A DNA stretch of 34,731 nucleotides from Syntrophobacterales bacterium (GCA_023229795.1 JALNYP010000007.1:1-34731), one strand, 5' to 3'; positions 21,384 through 29,595 are shown, counted from the first letter of the stretch. Made by a program: numbers and translations. The notes: generated from the sequence alone by a model not told the origin.

Positions 21384-23471
21384 TTACTGCACCGGCCGCA
21401 CCTGCACCAGGGTCTCATCCAGGGCCGGGCTGCCGCCGACCCGGTCCGAGGTGTTTTCCTGGAGCAGGGCGTCGGACGCGCCTTTATGGTAGCAGCGGGT
21501 CTGGGCCGGTACGGTTTTCCCGAACCCGTGCAGCATGAAGACCGCCTCGGGATGGATGAGTTCCGTCACCTTGGCCTTGATCCGGGAACTCGCCTGGAGC
21601 GAGGTGACCTCCACCAACTCCCCATCTTGGATCCCCAGGCGGTTGGCCGCCTCCGCGTGGATCCACAAGACGTTTTCCGGCACCAGCTCGCTCAGGTAAA
21701 GGTTGTTCTGGGTCGAGACATTGGTATGGGAGGCGGTCCGGCCCACCATAAGCTTGAAGGTGCCATGGTTGGAGCGGGGCGCCGGATTGTAGGGCGGAAA
21801 GGACGGAAAGCCGCGGCTCTCCAGCAAGGGGCTGACCAACTCGAATTTCCCCGAAGGCGTCTTGAACGTGAGGCCCTTTTCCCGGTCCCACCAGAGCGCC
21901 TGGTCGGTCAAAGATACAAAGCCCTTGGCATCAAAGTCCTCGATCTTCACCCCCAGGTCCCGGAGCTGGAAACTCCAGATGTCCTCGATGGTCTCGTAGG
22001 GGAAATAGCGGCCTACCCCCAGGCGCTCGGCCAGTTGCTTAAGGATCTGCCAGGCGGGACGGGTGTCGTAGCGGGGGCTCACCGCCTGCCGCCGTATAAA
22101 GAGCTGAGGCTTGAGCCCCGAGACCGCCTGGATGGAATCGGCCCGTTCGAGATAGATGGATTCGGGCAGGATGAGGTCGGAGTACCAGGCGATTTCACTA
22201 AAATTAATGTCGATGGTAACAATGAGGTCCAGTCTGTCCAAGGCCTTTTTAGTAGTGGCGCTGGCGGGAATGGACTGGAGCGGGTCGAACCGGTTGATTA
22301 TCAGGGCCTTGATCGGATAGGGGTCTTCATTCAAGATGGCGTGGGGCAGCATCTGGGGATTGCCGTGGGAGGCGTCGGCAATGGGGAACCGGTCCTGGCC
22401 GGAGCCGTCGAAGCGCGGCGCCTTGATCTTGGGAAAATCTTGATCCGAGTATTTCCGGAGGTCGCCCCAGCCCGCGGCCTGGGGGCCTTTCTTGAAGAAG
22501 AGCCCGCCCTTGGCCTCGATGGAGCCCATCAAGGCGTTGAGGATGATCAGCGAGCGGCGGAAATAGATTTCGTTGGGATGGTGCGCGCCCCGGTAGCCAT
22601 AGTGAAAGACCACCGCGGGTTTGGCCTCTGCCGCTTCCCGGGCCAGGGTGACGATCTCGCGGGCCGGGATGCCGGTCTCGGCTTCGGCCCATGCCGGCGT
22701 GTAAGGTTCCACGAAGGCCTGCAGTTCCTTGAGGCCCTTGACCCAGCGCCGGACGTATTGCGCGTCGTAGAGCCGTTCCTTTAAAATGATATTGATCAGG
22801 GCGTAATTCAGGGCCAGGTCGGCGCCGGGCCGGATCATCAGGTAGCGGTCGGCCTTGGTGGCGGTGATGCTGACCCGGGGGTCGATATAGATGAGCTTGG
22901 CACCCCTCTCCAGGGCGTTCAACAGGTGGTTAATGGCCTTGATCTCCAGGGATTCGAAGAGGTTGCGGCCATACATGACGATGTAGCGGGTATTGGCGTA
23001 ATCCACCCCCACCTGGGCGTCGGTGTAGCCCGTGAGACTGCGGAAGGCCGTATTCACCGACCCCTTGCACAAGGCGTCATGGGTAAAATGATTGGGGGAG
23101 CCGATGGCCTTCATGAAGGTCTTGCTGATGTGGGTATTGAGATTGGTGCGTTCCCCGAAGACCACGCTCTGGGCGCCGTGCTGCTTGATGATGCCCTTGA
23201 GTTTATCGCCCGCGTAGTCCAGGGCTTCGTTCCAGGTGGCCCGGCGCCACTGCCCCGAGCCCCGGGGACCGGTGCGGATCATGGGATACTGGGGCCGTTC
23301 GTGGTCGTGCAGCAGGGCCAGCCCCGCGGAGCCTTTGGCGCACAGGGCGCCTTCGATGCCCGGGACAAAGGGGTTGCCTTCGATCCACTTCACGTCGTCG
23401 TTTTCCACCAGGACCCGGATGGGACAGCGCACGGTGCACATGAAGCAGATACTATAAACTTCTGTTGCCAT
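21384..23471 (-). CDS. Molybdopterin oxidoreductase (DMSO reductase family), no Tat signal
   Basis: A 695-residue catalytic subunit binding a bis-MGD Mo or W cofactor. The N-terminal 4Fe-4S motif is C9-x2-C12-x3-C16-x27-C44. The probable metal ligand is Cys135 in HFTHDALCKGSVNTAF. RYIVMYGRNLFES, YIDPRVS and the C-terminal dinucleotide-binding domain (KLMVGRTASHTNVSTQNN) are typical. There is no twin-arginine signal, so it is likely cytoplasmic. ATG 23471 with AGAGG upstream is chosen over 23501. Family members with a Cys ligand include formate dehydrogenases and polysulfide or thiosulfate reductases. The DALC-KGS context looks more like the PsrA/PhsA branch, but the substrate cannot be fixed. 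It is first in a three-gene operon with the ferredoxin and the pseudo-NuoF fusion, and has no membrane anchor gene. Confidence 0.9.
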   Translation of the reverse strand: MATEVYSICFMCTVRCPIRVLVENDDVKWIEGNPFVPGIEGALCAKGSAGLALLHDHERPQYPMIRTGPRGSGQWRRATWNEALDYAGDKLKGIIKQHGAQSVVFGERTNLNTHISKTFMKAIGSPNHFTHDALCKGSVNTAFRSLTGYTDAQVGVDYANTRYIVMYGRNLFESLEIKAINHLLNALERGAKLIYIDPRVSITATKADRYLMIRPGADLALNYALINIILKERLYDAQYVRRWVKGLKELQAFVEPYTPAWAEAETGIPAREIVTLAREAAEAKPAVVFHYGYRGAHHPNEIYFRRSLIILNALMGSIEAKGGLFFKKGPQAAGWGDLRKYSDQDFPKIKAPRFDGSGQDRFPIADASHGNPQMLPHAILNEDPYPIKALIINRFDPLQSIPASATTKKALDRLDLIVTIDINFSEIAWYSDLILPESIYLERADSIQAVSGLKPQLFIRRQAVSPRYDTRPAWQILKQLAERLGVGRYFPYETIEDIWSFQLRDLGVKIEDFDAKGFVSLTDQALWWDREKGLTFKTPSGKFELVSPLLESRGFPSFPPYNPAPRSNHGTFKLMVGRTASHTNVSTQNNLYLSELVPENVLWIHAEAANRLGIQDGELVEVTSLQASSRIKAKVTELIHPEAVFMLHGFGKTVPAQTRCYHKGASDALLQENTSDRVGGSPALDETLVQVRPVQ

Positions 23472-23616
23472 AAATCTAAACCTCTGCGAAATTTTGCCCA
23501 ATAAAACTATATCAAAATAATGTTTAGATAAGTAAAACCAGATGCAATCTTCCAGGGGGTCAGGCCATAAACCAGTTTATCCGATTCATAGGGTTGAGAT
23601 TAGTCTGAGTCAGAAC

Positions 23617-23656
23617 AAAAAAGCGGCCTCACCATGAAGGGTTTGGCCGCCATTTT
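23617..23656 (-). terminator. Rho-independent terminator after the DUF169 gene
   Basis: GCGGCC (23623-23628) pairs with GGCCGC (23645-23650). Flanking A- and T-runs allow the hairpin to work in both directions. On the minus strand GGCCGC is followed by six Ts. It separates the uspA-DUF169 unit from the molybdopterin operon. Confidence 0.75.
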
Positions 23657-23679
23657 TTAATGCCAACCAACAGGTTGGT

Positions 23680-24507
23680 TCATACCGCTTCGTATTTGAA
23701 CAGCGGGCAACCTTTACAGACATCCATGCCCGGCCAGGGTTCGCCGCCTTTGCCCAGAACGGAGGGGCCGCCCGTCTCGGAGATGCGCCGCAGAAATTGG
23801 GCCGCGCTGGCCTTGATCTGAGACCCGGGGATAAAAAGATTCAACATGGACATATCGCTTTTGCCGGAAGTCTTGCTGCCGGCGCACATGGTGGTCATAT
23901 TGGCCGTGTTATTGACGTAGGCCCAAACCGAACCGGAGCATACCGCCGAATTGGGCGTGTGATTAAAGGTCAGGCTGCTGCGGCCGTTGGCCGCCATATA
24001 GTCGTTGAGAACGTGGTAAGCCTGATACGGCAGGAGCATAAAGAACACGATATCCGGATCGAGGCCCGCTTCGTCAAAAGTGGCCAGCGGCGCGGTATAG
24101 ATGCCGTAGCACTTTCCCAAGGGGAGTTTGGCCTTGCCCACCGGCGCCTGCCAGGCCAGTTCCTCGTTGCGCAGATATTTCATGTGCCGCTTGGTGTCTT
24201 TTTCCTTGTCCAGTTCCCGGAAACCGAATACCGGTTCGGCATTTTCGCACAATAGCATATTGGCAGGCATGAACATGGCCTTATGCCCGCCCCGGGCCAT
24301 GGCCAGGTGTTGGCAATAGGTCAGCTTGGCCTTGGCTTTGGCGTTGATTTTGTACTTGGCGACTTCGGCCTCATCCATGCAGAACTTGATGCCCACCGGA
24401 TCAAAATCCACCCGGACGTAATAAACATAGGTATCCGCCACATCCGTATAAGTCAATTGGTCCTTAGGCTTTGCGGCAATGGCGGCCATGGCTTCTTTCA
24501 GTCCCAT
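23680..24507 (-). CDS. DUF169 family protein
   Basis: A 275-residue soluble protein of the DUF169 family, common in anaerobes and of unknown function. Typical stretches are VRVDFDPVGIKFC, AKLTYCQHLAMARGG, LPLGKCYGIYTAPL and HTPNSAVCSGSVWAYVNN. Conserved cysteines, plus a C-terminal CKGCP pair (MDVCKGCPLFKYEAV), suggest metal or redox binding; this is inference. AAGGAG precedes ATG 24507. It is the last gene of the probable uspA-tauE-membrane protein-DUF169 unit and is closed by a terminator. Confidence 0.85.
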   Translation of the reverse strand: MGLKEAMAAIAAKPKDQLTYTDVADTYVYYVRVDFDPVGIKFCMDEAEVAKYKINAKAKAKLTYCQHLAMARGGHKAMFMPANMLLCENAEPVFGFRELDKEKDTKRHMKYLRNEELAWQAPVGKAKLPLGKCYGIYTAPLATFDEAGLDPDIVFFMLLPYQAYHVLNDYMAANGRSSLTFNHTPNSAVCSGSVWAYVNNTANMTTMCAGSKTSGKSDMSMLNLFIPGSQIKASAAQFLRRISETGGPSVLGKGGEPWPGMDVCKGCPLFKYEAV

Positions 24508-24608
24508 ATGCTTCTTCTCCTTGTTATTTGACTGATGCGAGTCAGGGCTTTAGACTTTTTTGCCATGACAATCCAAGAGCGATCAAACCATAAATTGTAG
24601 ATTAACCT

Positions 24609-25160
24609 TTATTCCTGGTGCTGTACCTTAGGGGTATAGCTGTTCAGGACGCTTTTGATCCGCCGGAAGAACGGGAGCTTGTGCTTGGCCTTCTTAAACA
24701 GGATATATGCCGGGATATAGAGCAAAATGAATATCCCGATGTAACCCAGGGAGAGCCCGATAAAGGGAATGGGAAACGCCAAATCCTGGAAGCGGTATTG
24801 CATCCAGGCCAGGGCGACGCAGATGGGCCACAGGAAGGCCCCGGAGAAGGCGATCTGCGTGTAAAACGTCTTGCCGAAGGCGTCGTTGGCCAACCGGTTG
24901 GTGGCTTCATAAGACTGCCGGTCGCCGCTGGCCAGGGCATCCATAGACAGAGATTGGTATTTCTGCGCCTCCGCCGTGGCCCGGTCCATGTGGCGCTTGC
25001 CAATCAGAAGGGCCAGCCCTACGGTAACATTCCCCAGGACCACAGCCAGCAGGGCCAGGACAAAGGTGCCGATCACGAAGTCCGCAGGGGCGTAGCCCGT
25101 AATCCGGTAAAACCAGATAAGGCAGGGGTCGAAAAATCGAAAGACCGGGTGCATATCCAT
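24609..25160 (-). CDS. Integral membrane protein of unknown family
   Basis: A protein of about 183 residues with three to four membrane segments: FVIGTFVLALLAVVLGNVTV (with VGLALLIG), TQIAFSGAFLWPICVALAW, and IPFIGLSLGYIGIFILLYIP. A polar, helical stretch (KRHMDRATAEAQKYQSLSMD...) between the first two may form a cytoplasmic or periplasmic loop. A basic tail (KKAKHKLPFFRRIK) ends it. The frame is open to 25205, but that would include the hairpin at 25174-25194; ATG 25160 gives MDMHPVFRFF. It follows the TauE/SafE gene on the same strand and may be its partner. No family is recognised. Confidence 0.7.
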   Translation of the reverse strand: MDMHPVFRFFDPCLIWFYRITGYAPADFVIGTFVLALLAVVLGNVTVGLALLIGKRHMDRATAEAQKYQSLSMDALASGDRQSYEATNRLANDAFGKTFYTQIAFSGAFLWPICVALAWMQYRFQDLAFPIPFIGLSLGYIGIFILLYIPAYILFKKAKHKLPFFRRIKSVLNSYTPKVQHQE

Positions 25161-25173
25161 AAATTTTCTCGAT

Positions 25174-25194
25174 GGGGCCGGCTGCGCCGGCCCC
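25174..25194. other. Intercistronic hairpin before the membrane-protein gene
   Basis: A perfect 9-bp GC-only stem (GGGGCCGGC/GCCGGCCCC) with a three-base loop lies in the 51-base gap between the tauE stop and the next start. No T-run follows. It could lower or process the distal part of the message. Confidence 0.5.
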
Positions 25195-25211
25195 ATGCCC
25201 TTCACTGCCGC

Positions 25212-26375
25212 TTACATTCCCGGCAAAATGGAGTGACCCATAAAGCCCTTGGTCAGATAACCGATGCCCACGTATACCGCCAGAATTACAAAGATGCGCT
25301 TCAGCCAGACCTCGGGGATCTTTTTAGAAGTCATCGGGCCTAACACGGAGCCGATGGCAATACCCACTAGTTCGGTGCCGATCAACAGGAAATCCACGGG
25401 CACCTGCCGGACCACCATCATGTTGAAAATATTGACAATCATGCCGACCAGCACCGCCAGGGCCGAGGTGCCGGCTACGATAAACATGGGCAGTCCCGCC
25501 ACTGAGGTGAGGAAAGGCACATAAAGGAAGCCGCCCCCCACTCCGATCAGGGCCGAGATACCGTTAATGACGAATCCGCCCAGGAGGGGCCAGAGAGGAT
25601 TGAAAGAAAATTCCTGACCATAAAAAGTAAAAGCGATTCTGGAGAGGCCCCAATGGGTGACCTGTACCCCCTTAGCGTGCTCAGCGCTCACCTCGCTGGA
25701 TTTCTTGATATGGGCCTCTTCAAAGGCCTTGGCCGCAGCCTTGGCTGCCTTCTTTTTCTTCTGGCCCGCAGGGGTGGTTTCATAGAAGAGCACAAAGGCG
25801 ACGGCAAAGACGATGATCCCGAAGAAACCCACGTAGGTGCTGACATTCATTTTGCCGACGGTGAGCAGCGGCACCAGGTAGCCGGCGAGGATGCCGCCAA
25901 TGGCCAAACATAACCCCAGGGGGAGCACCAGTCGTCCCATGCGGTAATAGGTAAAGGAAGAGATCAAGGCCGATAATCCCACCAGATATTGATTGCTGGT
26001 GCGGATGGAATCAGTCATCATCTTGTTCAACGTGGGGCTGGTTTTTTTAAAGCTGGTGGCGTAATCCGACAGTCCGAAGACACTGATGTGCCCGACGCCC
26101 GCCATGATGCCGCCGAAGGCGCCCACCGACGAGAAGATCCAGCCTACCCAAATACCCCAGAGGATATAAAAAAGCCAGAAATGATGGGGGGCGCCCGGAA
26201 TCCCCATGAATCCTTTCGGCATGTCGGAGTGGATCATGCCCGGGCCGGTGCCCACAGGGGTTTTGGCAATAGCTTCTTCGAGTTTGCCGGCCAGGGACGG
26301 TTCCGCCAGCACCAGGGTGGCTACTACGGCCAGGGCGACAAAGAAGCCCACGATGAGTAAAGTTTTCTTCCGCAT
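25212..26375 (-). CDS. TauE/SafE family anion exporter
   Basis: A 387-residue inner-membrane protein of the TauE/SafE family, whose members export sulfite, sulfonates or related anions. The two half-repeats are visible: SSVGAFGGIMAGVGHISVFG early and NGISALIGVGGGFLYVPFLTSVAGLP late, each with the Gly-rich turn. About eight or nine hydrophobic segments are present, with a Lys/Ala-rich cytoplasmic loop (KKKKAAKAAAKAFEEAHIKK) in the middle. AGGAGG stands before ATG 26375. It follows uspA by 95 bases and is followed by a small membrane protein and DUF169. In a sulfur-metabolising organism sulfite or a sulfonate is a natural substrate guess. Confidence 0.88.
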   Translation of the reverse strand: MRKKTLLIVGFFVALAVVATLVLAEPSLAGKLEEAIAKTPVGTGPGMIHSDMPKGFMGIPGAPHHFWLFYILWGIWVGWIFSSVGAFGGIMAGVGHISVFGLSDYATSFKKTSPTLNKMMTDSIRTSNQYLVGLSALISSFTYYRMGRLVLPLGLCLAIGGILAGYLVPLLTVGKMNVSTYVGFFGIIVFAVAFVLFYETTPAGQKKKKAAKAAAKAFEEAHIKKSSEVSAEHAKGVQVTHWGLSRIAFTFYGQEFSFNPLWPLLGGFVINGISALIGVGGGFLYVPFLTSVAGLPMFIVAGTSALAVLVGMIVNIFNMMVVRQVPVDFLLIGTELVGIAIGSVLGPMTSKKIPEVWLKRIFVILAVYVGIGYLTKGFMGHSILPGM

Positions 26376-26470
26376 GTATTCCTCCTAATAATGATATAAA
26401 AAAATATGGTCAGGCACAGGCAGCAACTGACCCAAGATGCCCTGACTTTTGCGACTGATTTATTGGGGTC

Positions 26471-26950
26471 TCAGGGAATCCCCCGCTCCAGCAGGTCCAG
26501 AAAATCCGTCTTCAGTAACGGTTTTTTGGCTCCCAACACCCGGAAGAGCAGCACCGGCACCGTGGCATGGCTCACTACCTTTTCGGCCACGCTGCCCAGG
26601 ACCCAGGCCACTTCGCCCATGCCATGGGTCGCCATGGCGATGAGGTCCATATCCTTGTCCTCAGCATAGGCGATGATCTTTTGGGCAGGATCTCCGGTGA
26701 TACAGTCCTGGGTGACCTTCAAGCCTTGAGCTTCCAGGTCTTTGGCTGCAGTCGCCAGCGCGGTTTTGCAGTTATTGACCTCAATTTCAATGACCTTCTT
26801 GACCTCTTCAGAAGTCGGCTCACCCCAATCCGGGTAGACATTCACCAGCACTACCTCGGCGCCGTGGCACTTGGCCAGGTTCACCACCTGGGGCAGGATT
26901 TTTGCTGCCAATTCCGAGCCGTCCAAAGGAACCAAAATTTTCTTAAACAT
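26471..26950 (-). CDS. Universal stress protein (UspA family)
   Basis: A 159-residue cytoplasmic protein with the Usp fold: FKKILVPLDGSELAAKIL at the start, VVLVNVYPD, and the ATP-binding pattern G-x2-G-x9-G-S in GMGEVAWVLGSVAEKVV followed by VPVLLFRV. ATP-binding Usp proteins act as stress or energy-state sensors for partner proteins. GGGAGGAG lies four bases before ATG 26950; the longer frame to 26983 lacks this. A sigma-54 promoter is 48 bases upstream. It leads the unit with TauE/SafE, so it may tune the exporter. Confidence 0.9.
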   Translation of the reverse strand: MFKKILVPLDGSELAAKILPQVVNLAKCHGAEVVLVNVYPDWGEPTSEEVKKVIEIEVNNCKTALATAAKDLEAQGLKVTQDCITGDPAQKIIAYAEDKDMDLIAMATHGMGEVAWVLGSVAEKVVSHATVPVLLFRVLGAKKPLLKTDFLDLLERGIP

Positions 26951-26997
26951 AATTCTCCTCCCGAACAGTGCGATAGGAATCAATAGAGGTAACCCTA

Positions 26998-27013
26998 AGC
27001 AAATATAATGCCA
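26998..27013 (-). promoter_or_regulatory. Sigma-54 (-24/-12) promoter of the uspA-tauE unit
   Basis: On the minus strand TGGCATTATATTTGCT, with GG and GC at the correct spacing, T/TTGCT exact, and two differences from TGGCACG in the -24 box. The start would be near 26987, giving a leader of about 37 bases. A divergent sigma-54 activator gene begins 245 bases away. Confidence 0.8.
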
Positions 27014-27074
27014 ATGAAAAATAAATTGTTTACAAGACCCGGGTGGCGCTAAGATTTACTATTAATTCAGCTAC

Positions 27075-27106
27075 TTAGTCTATTTTGCCCACCTATGGCT
27101 GACTAA
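27075..27106. promoter_or_regulatory. Interrupted inverted repeat between divergent genes
   Basis: TTAGTC (27075-27080) and GACTAA (27101-27106) face each other across 20 bases, 60-95 bases upstream of the uspA sigma-54 promoter. It is a possible activator site. A GGT-TCGT-ACC palindrome follows near 27111-27120. Neither is a known consensus. Confidence 0.35.
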
Positions 27107-27150
27107 TCGAGGTTCGTACCTAGACGCATTTTAGAAAATATTATATTATC

Positions 27151-27179
27151 TTGGCGGCCTGATGTTAATCGTTTATAAT
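27151..27179 (+). promoter_or_regulatory. Sigma-70 promoter of the PAS sigma-54 activator gene
   Basis: TTGGCG (27151-27156), 17 bases, TATAAT (27174-27179): a perfect -10 at ideal spacing. The start is near 27186, and the leader of about 72 bases contains three 7-base repeats TGTTAAC, TGTTAAC, CCTTAAC (27195-27215). The gap 26951-27258 holds only these regulatory sites. Confidence 0.7.
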
Positions 27180-27258
27180 TAACAAACGTAAGCGTGTTAA
27201 CTGTTAACCCTTAACTTTTTGGGCTCTTGCCGGACCCAATTTTCTACGGGAGGCCGCC

Positions 27259-28776
27259 ATGGCCGGAAAACCCTTGCCGGATAGGCTGATATTGGCCCAG
27301 GAAGCCTTGTTTGAAGAAGGCCAGGAGCAATTCTGGAAGACCGTCATCGACACCATGATGGACGGCTTGCTGGTGGTGGACGTGGAAGGGGTGATCCTGT
27401 CGGTCAATCTGGCCATGGAGCAGATCACCGGCTACAGCCGGAATGAACTTATCGGCCAGCCCTGTACCATCCTCAAGTGCCATACCTGCCTGGATTCGGT
27501 GTTTCCGGGGGGGAGGAGGGAATGCGAGCTCTTCCGGCGGGGCTCGGTGCGGCGGCGCAAGTGCGTCCTGGAACGGAAGGACGGCACTCCCCTGCCGGTG
27601 ATGAAGAACGCCGCGGTTCTCAAAGACCGGTCCGGCAAGGTGGTGGCCGGGGTGGAGAATCTCACCGATTTGAGCGAGGTGGAGGCCAAGGAGCGGGTCA
27701 TCTCGCATCTGCGCCGGGAGCTCAGCCGGGAGGAAGTCTCTTACGATCTGCCGGCCAAGTCGCCGGACATGATGCATCTGTTCATCTCCCGCCTGCGCCA
27801 GGAGTTGAATCAGGAAGACGCCTTTCACGGCATCATCGGCCGATCACCGGTCATGGTGCAGTTGTTCACCCTGATCTCCAGCGCCGCCCAATCCGAGGCC
27901 CCGGTGGTGATCTACGGCGAGTCGGGCACCGGCAAAGAGTTGGTGGCCGCAGCTATCCACCGCCTTAGCCCCCGCTGCCAGGGACCTTTCATCAAGGTGA
28001 ACAGCGCCGCGTTGAACGAATCCTTGCTCGAAAGCGAGCTCTTCGGCCACGTCAAAGGCGCTTTCACCGGCGCTGACCGGACGCGGGTAGGGCGCTTCGA
28101 GGCCGCCAACGGCGGTGACATCTTCCTGGACGAAGTGGGGGACCTGCCCATGCCGACCCAGGCCAAGCTGCTGCGGGTGCTCCAGGAGAAGATCATTGAG
28201 AAAGTGGGCGACCATGCCCCTATCCCCGTCAATGTCCGGGTCATCACCGCCACCAATAAAGACCTCCACCGGCTTATGGCCTCGGGGAGATTTCGGGAAG
28301 ACCTCTTCTACCGTATCGGGGTTATTCCTATCCACCTGCCGCCGTTAAGGGAACGGCGGGAGGATATCCCCCTTCTGGTCAAGGCCTTCATCAACCGGGC
28401 CCGGCGCCAGACCCGCAAACCCCTCACCGGGGTCAGCGACGAGGTTCTGGGCCTGCTCAACTCCCATGATTGGCCCGGCAACGTCCGGGAACTCATCAAC
28501 GTCATCGAGTACGCCTTTGTCCTGTGTGCCGAAGGGACCATCCTGCCGGAACACCTCCCGGCCTCCTTCCAGCCCAAGCCGGAACGCGCCGCTCGGGTCC
28601 GCCCGGCGACCCGGGCCGGCCGGGGGCTGGACGAGCGCCAGCGCCTCATCGACGCCATCAACGAAGCCGGGGGTAAGAAGAGCGAGGCCGCCCGTCTCCT
28701 GGGCATCAGCCGGGTGACCCTCTGGAAACTCTTAAAGGCCCACGACATCCAGGTGGATAAGATTATCCGGGGATGA
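27259..28776 (+). CDS. PAS-domain sigma-54 enhancer-binding protein
   Basis: A 505-residue transcription activator. A PAS sensor (about 22-140) begins FWKTVIDTMMDGLLVVDVEG and contains five cysteines in a short span (69, 74, 77, 89, 102). A 28-residue tandem repeat follows (148-175 and 176-203, both starting IS-x-LR-x-EL and ending in LF). The AAA+ domain has GESGTGKE (220-227), GAFTGA (267-272) and Walker B GGDIFLDEVGD. The Fis-type helix-turn-helix KKSEAARLLGISRVTLWKLL ends the protein. GGGAGG lies six bases before ATG 27259. It diverges from the uspA-tauE unit, whose promoter is of the sigma-54 type, so that unit is the likely target. The cysteines suggest a redox or metal signal. There is no receiver domain, so no phosphorelay is needed. 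Confidence 0.94.
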   Translation: MAGKPLPDRLILAQEALFEEGQEQFWKTVIDTMMDGLLVVDVEGVILSVNLAMEQITGYSRNELIGQPCTILKCHTCLDSVFPGGRRECELFRRGSVRRRKCVLERKDGTPLPVMKNAAVLKDRSGKVVAGVENLTDLSEVEAKERVISHLRRELSREEVSYDLPAKSPDMMHLFISRLRQELNQEDAFHGIIGRSPVMVQLFTLISSAAQSEAPVVIYGESGTGKELVAAAIHRLSPRCQGPFIKVNSAALNESLLESELFGHVKGAFTGADRTRVGRFEAANGGDIFLDEVGDLPMPTQAKLLRVLQEKIIEKVGDHAPIPVNVRVITATNKDLHRLMASGRFREDLFYRIGVIPIHLPPLRERREDIPLLVKAFINRARRQTRKPLTGVSDEVLGLLNSHDWPGNVRELINVIEYAFVLCAEGTILPEHLPASFQPKPERAARVRPATRAGRGLDERQRLIDAINEAGGKKSEAARLLGISRVTLWKLLKAHDIQVDKIIRG

Positions 28777-28850
28777 TTTCAGGTTGTTCTTAGAGAAGAA
28801 GGAAAGGCTCTATTCGTAAGCGCGGGGCGTGACCGTCCCTGCCGCTGCGG

Positions 28851-29558
28851 TCACAGATCGATGGATTCCCCGGTCCTGGCCTTCCATTTCTTGTAGACCA
28901 GCGGGATAAGACTCACCGCGCTCACCAATACCACACCGATGATTAATCCCGGGGAAATCCGCCCGGCAAAAATATCCAGGATATTGCTGGAGAAATACAC
29001 GTAGGCGATGGTGGTGGGCAGCATGCAGACGAAGGTGGCCCCCAGGTAGGGCCAGAAAGCCACCCGGGTGAGCCCGAAAGCGTAATTCAGCAAGGAGAAG
29101 GAAAAGACCGGAATCAGCCGGGAGATGGCCACGACCTTCCAGCCGTGCCGGGCCACTTTGTCGTCCAGGCTCATGAGCCGGGTGCCGGAAAGTCTTTCTG
29201 CCACCCAATCCCGCGCCAGGTAGCGGGCCACCAGGAAAACCAGGCCGGCCCCGAAGGTGGCGCCGAAGACCGTATAGACCACCCCCCAGAAGGGGCCGAA
29301 GAGGATGCCGCCGGCCAGGGTGATGGGCAGGCCGGGCATGAAGAGCGGTCCTACTGTCCACACGATCAGGTAGACCAGGGGCAGCAGGATGCCGTGGGCG
29401 GCCCCCAACTGGCGCAGGCGCTCTTTATCCAGGTACTGTTCGGGGTGAACGTACTGCACGGCGATCACTAAGGCCAGCAGCAGCAGGAAGAGCAGCGGCC
29501 GGATCAGGGAGGCTTTCCGCTTTTTTCTGGGATGAGGCGATGCTTGCGGGTCGGTCAT
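28851..29558 (-). CDS. TVP38/TMEM64 family membrane protein (VTT/SNARE-associated domain)
   Basis: A 235-residue inner-membrane protein. A basic N-terminal stretch (HPRKKRKASLIRP) precedes the first helix. The VTT domain has the family marks PLFMPGLPITLAGGILFGPFWG and then GATFGAGLVFLVARYLARDW, SRLIPVFSFSLLNYAFGLTRV. Molecular function in bacteria is unsettled (DedA-like lipid or ion transport is discussed). It follows the DUF2064 gene by 37 bases on the same strand. TVP38 genes often accompany arsenosugar-type glycosyltransferase clusters, which fits the neighbours. A TATAAT box lies eight bases before ATG 29558 and no ribosome site is visible. Confidence 0.9.
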   Translation of the reverse strand: MTDPQASPHPRKKRKASLIRPLLFLLLLALVIAVQYVHPEQYLDKERLRQLGAAHGILLPLVYLIVWTVGPLFMPGLPITLAGGILFGPFWGVVYTVFGATFGAGLVFLVARYLARDWVAERLSGTRLMSLDDKVARHGWKVVAISRLIPVFSFSLLNYAFGLTRVAFWPYLGATFVCMLPTTIAYVYFSSNILDIFAGRISPGLIIGVVLVSAVSLIPLVYKKWKARTGESIDL

Positions 29559-29566
29559 AACATTTG

Positions 29567-29595
29567 ATTATAGCACAGCCGGGCGACTCTGAGAA
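29567..29595 (-). promoter_or_regulatory. Possible promoter giving a leaderless message for the TVP38 gene
   Basis: On the minus strand TTCTCA (29595-29590), 17 bases, TATAAT (29572-29567). The -10 ends eight bases before the ATG, so a transcript would begin at or very near the start codon. Confidence 0.45.

Noticed and set aside
21486..22784. 432-residue open frame on the plus strand
   Set aside because: Antisense of the molybdopterin subunit; no recognisable domain.
27195..27215. Three tandem TGTTAAC-type heptamers as a repressor operator
   Set aside because: Short, AT-rich and imperfect; could arise by chance, so noted only under the promoter entry.
28829..28854. Hairpin GTGACCG/CGGTCAC as a terminator between converging genes
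   Set aside because: Only seven pairs, no T-run, and it overlaps the TVP38 stop codon.
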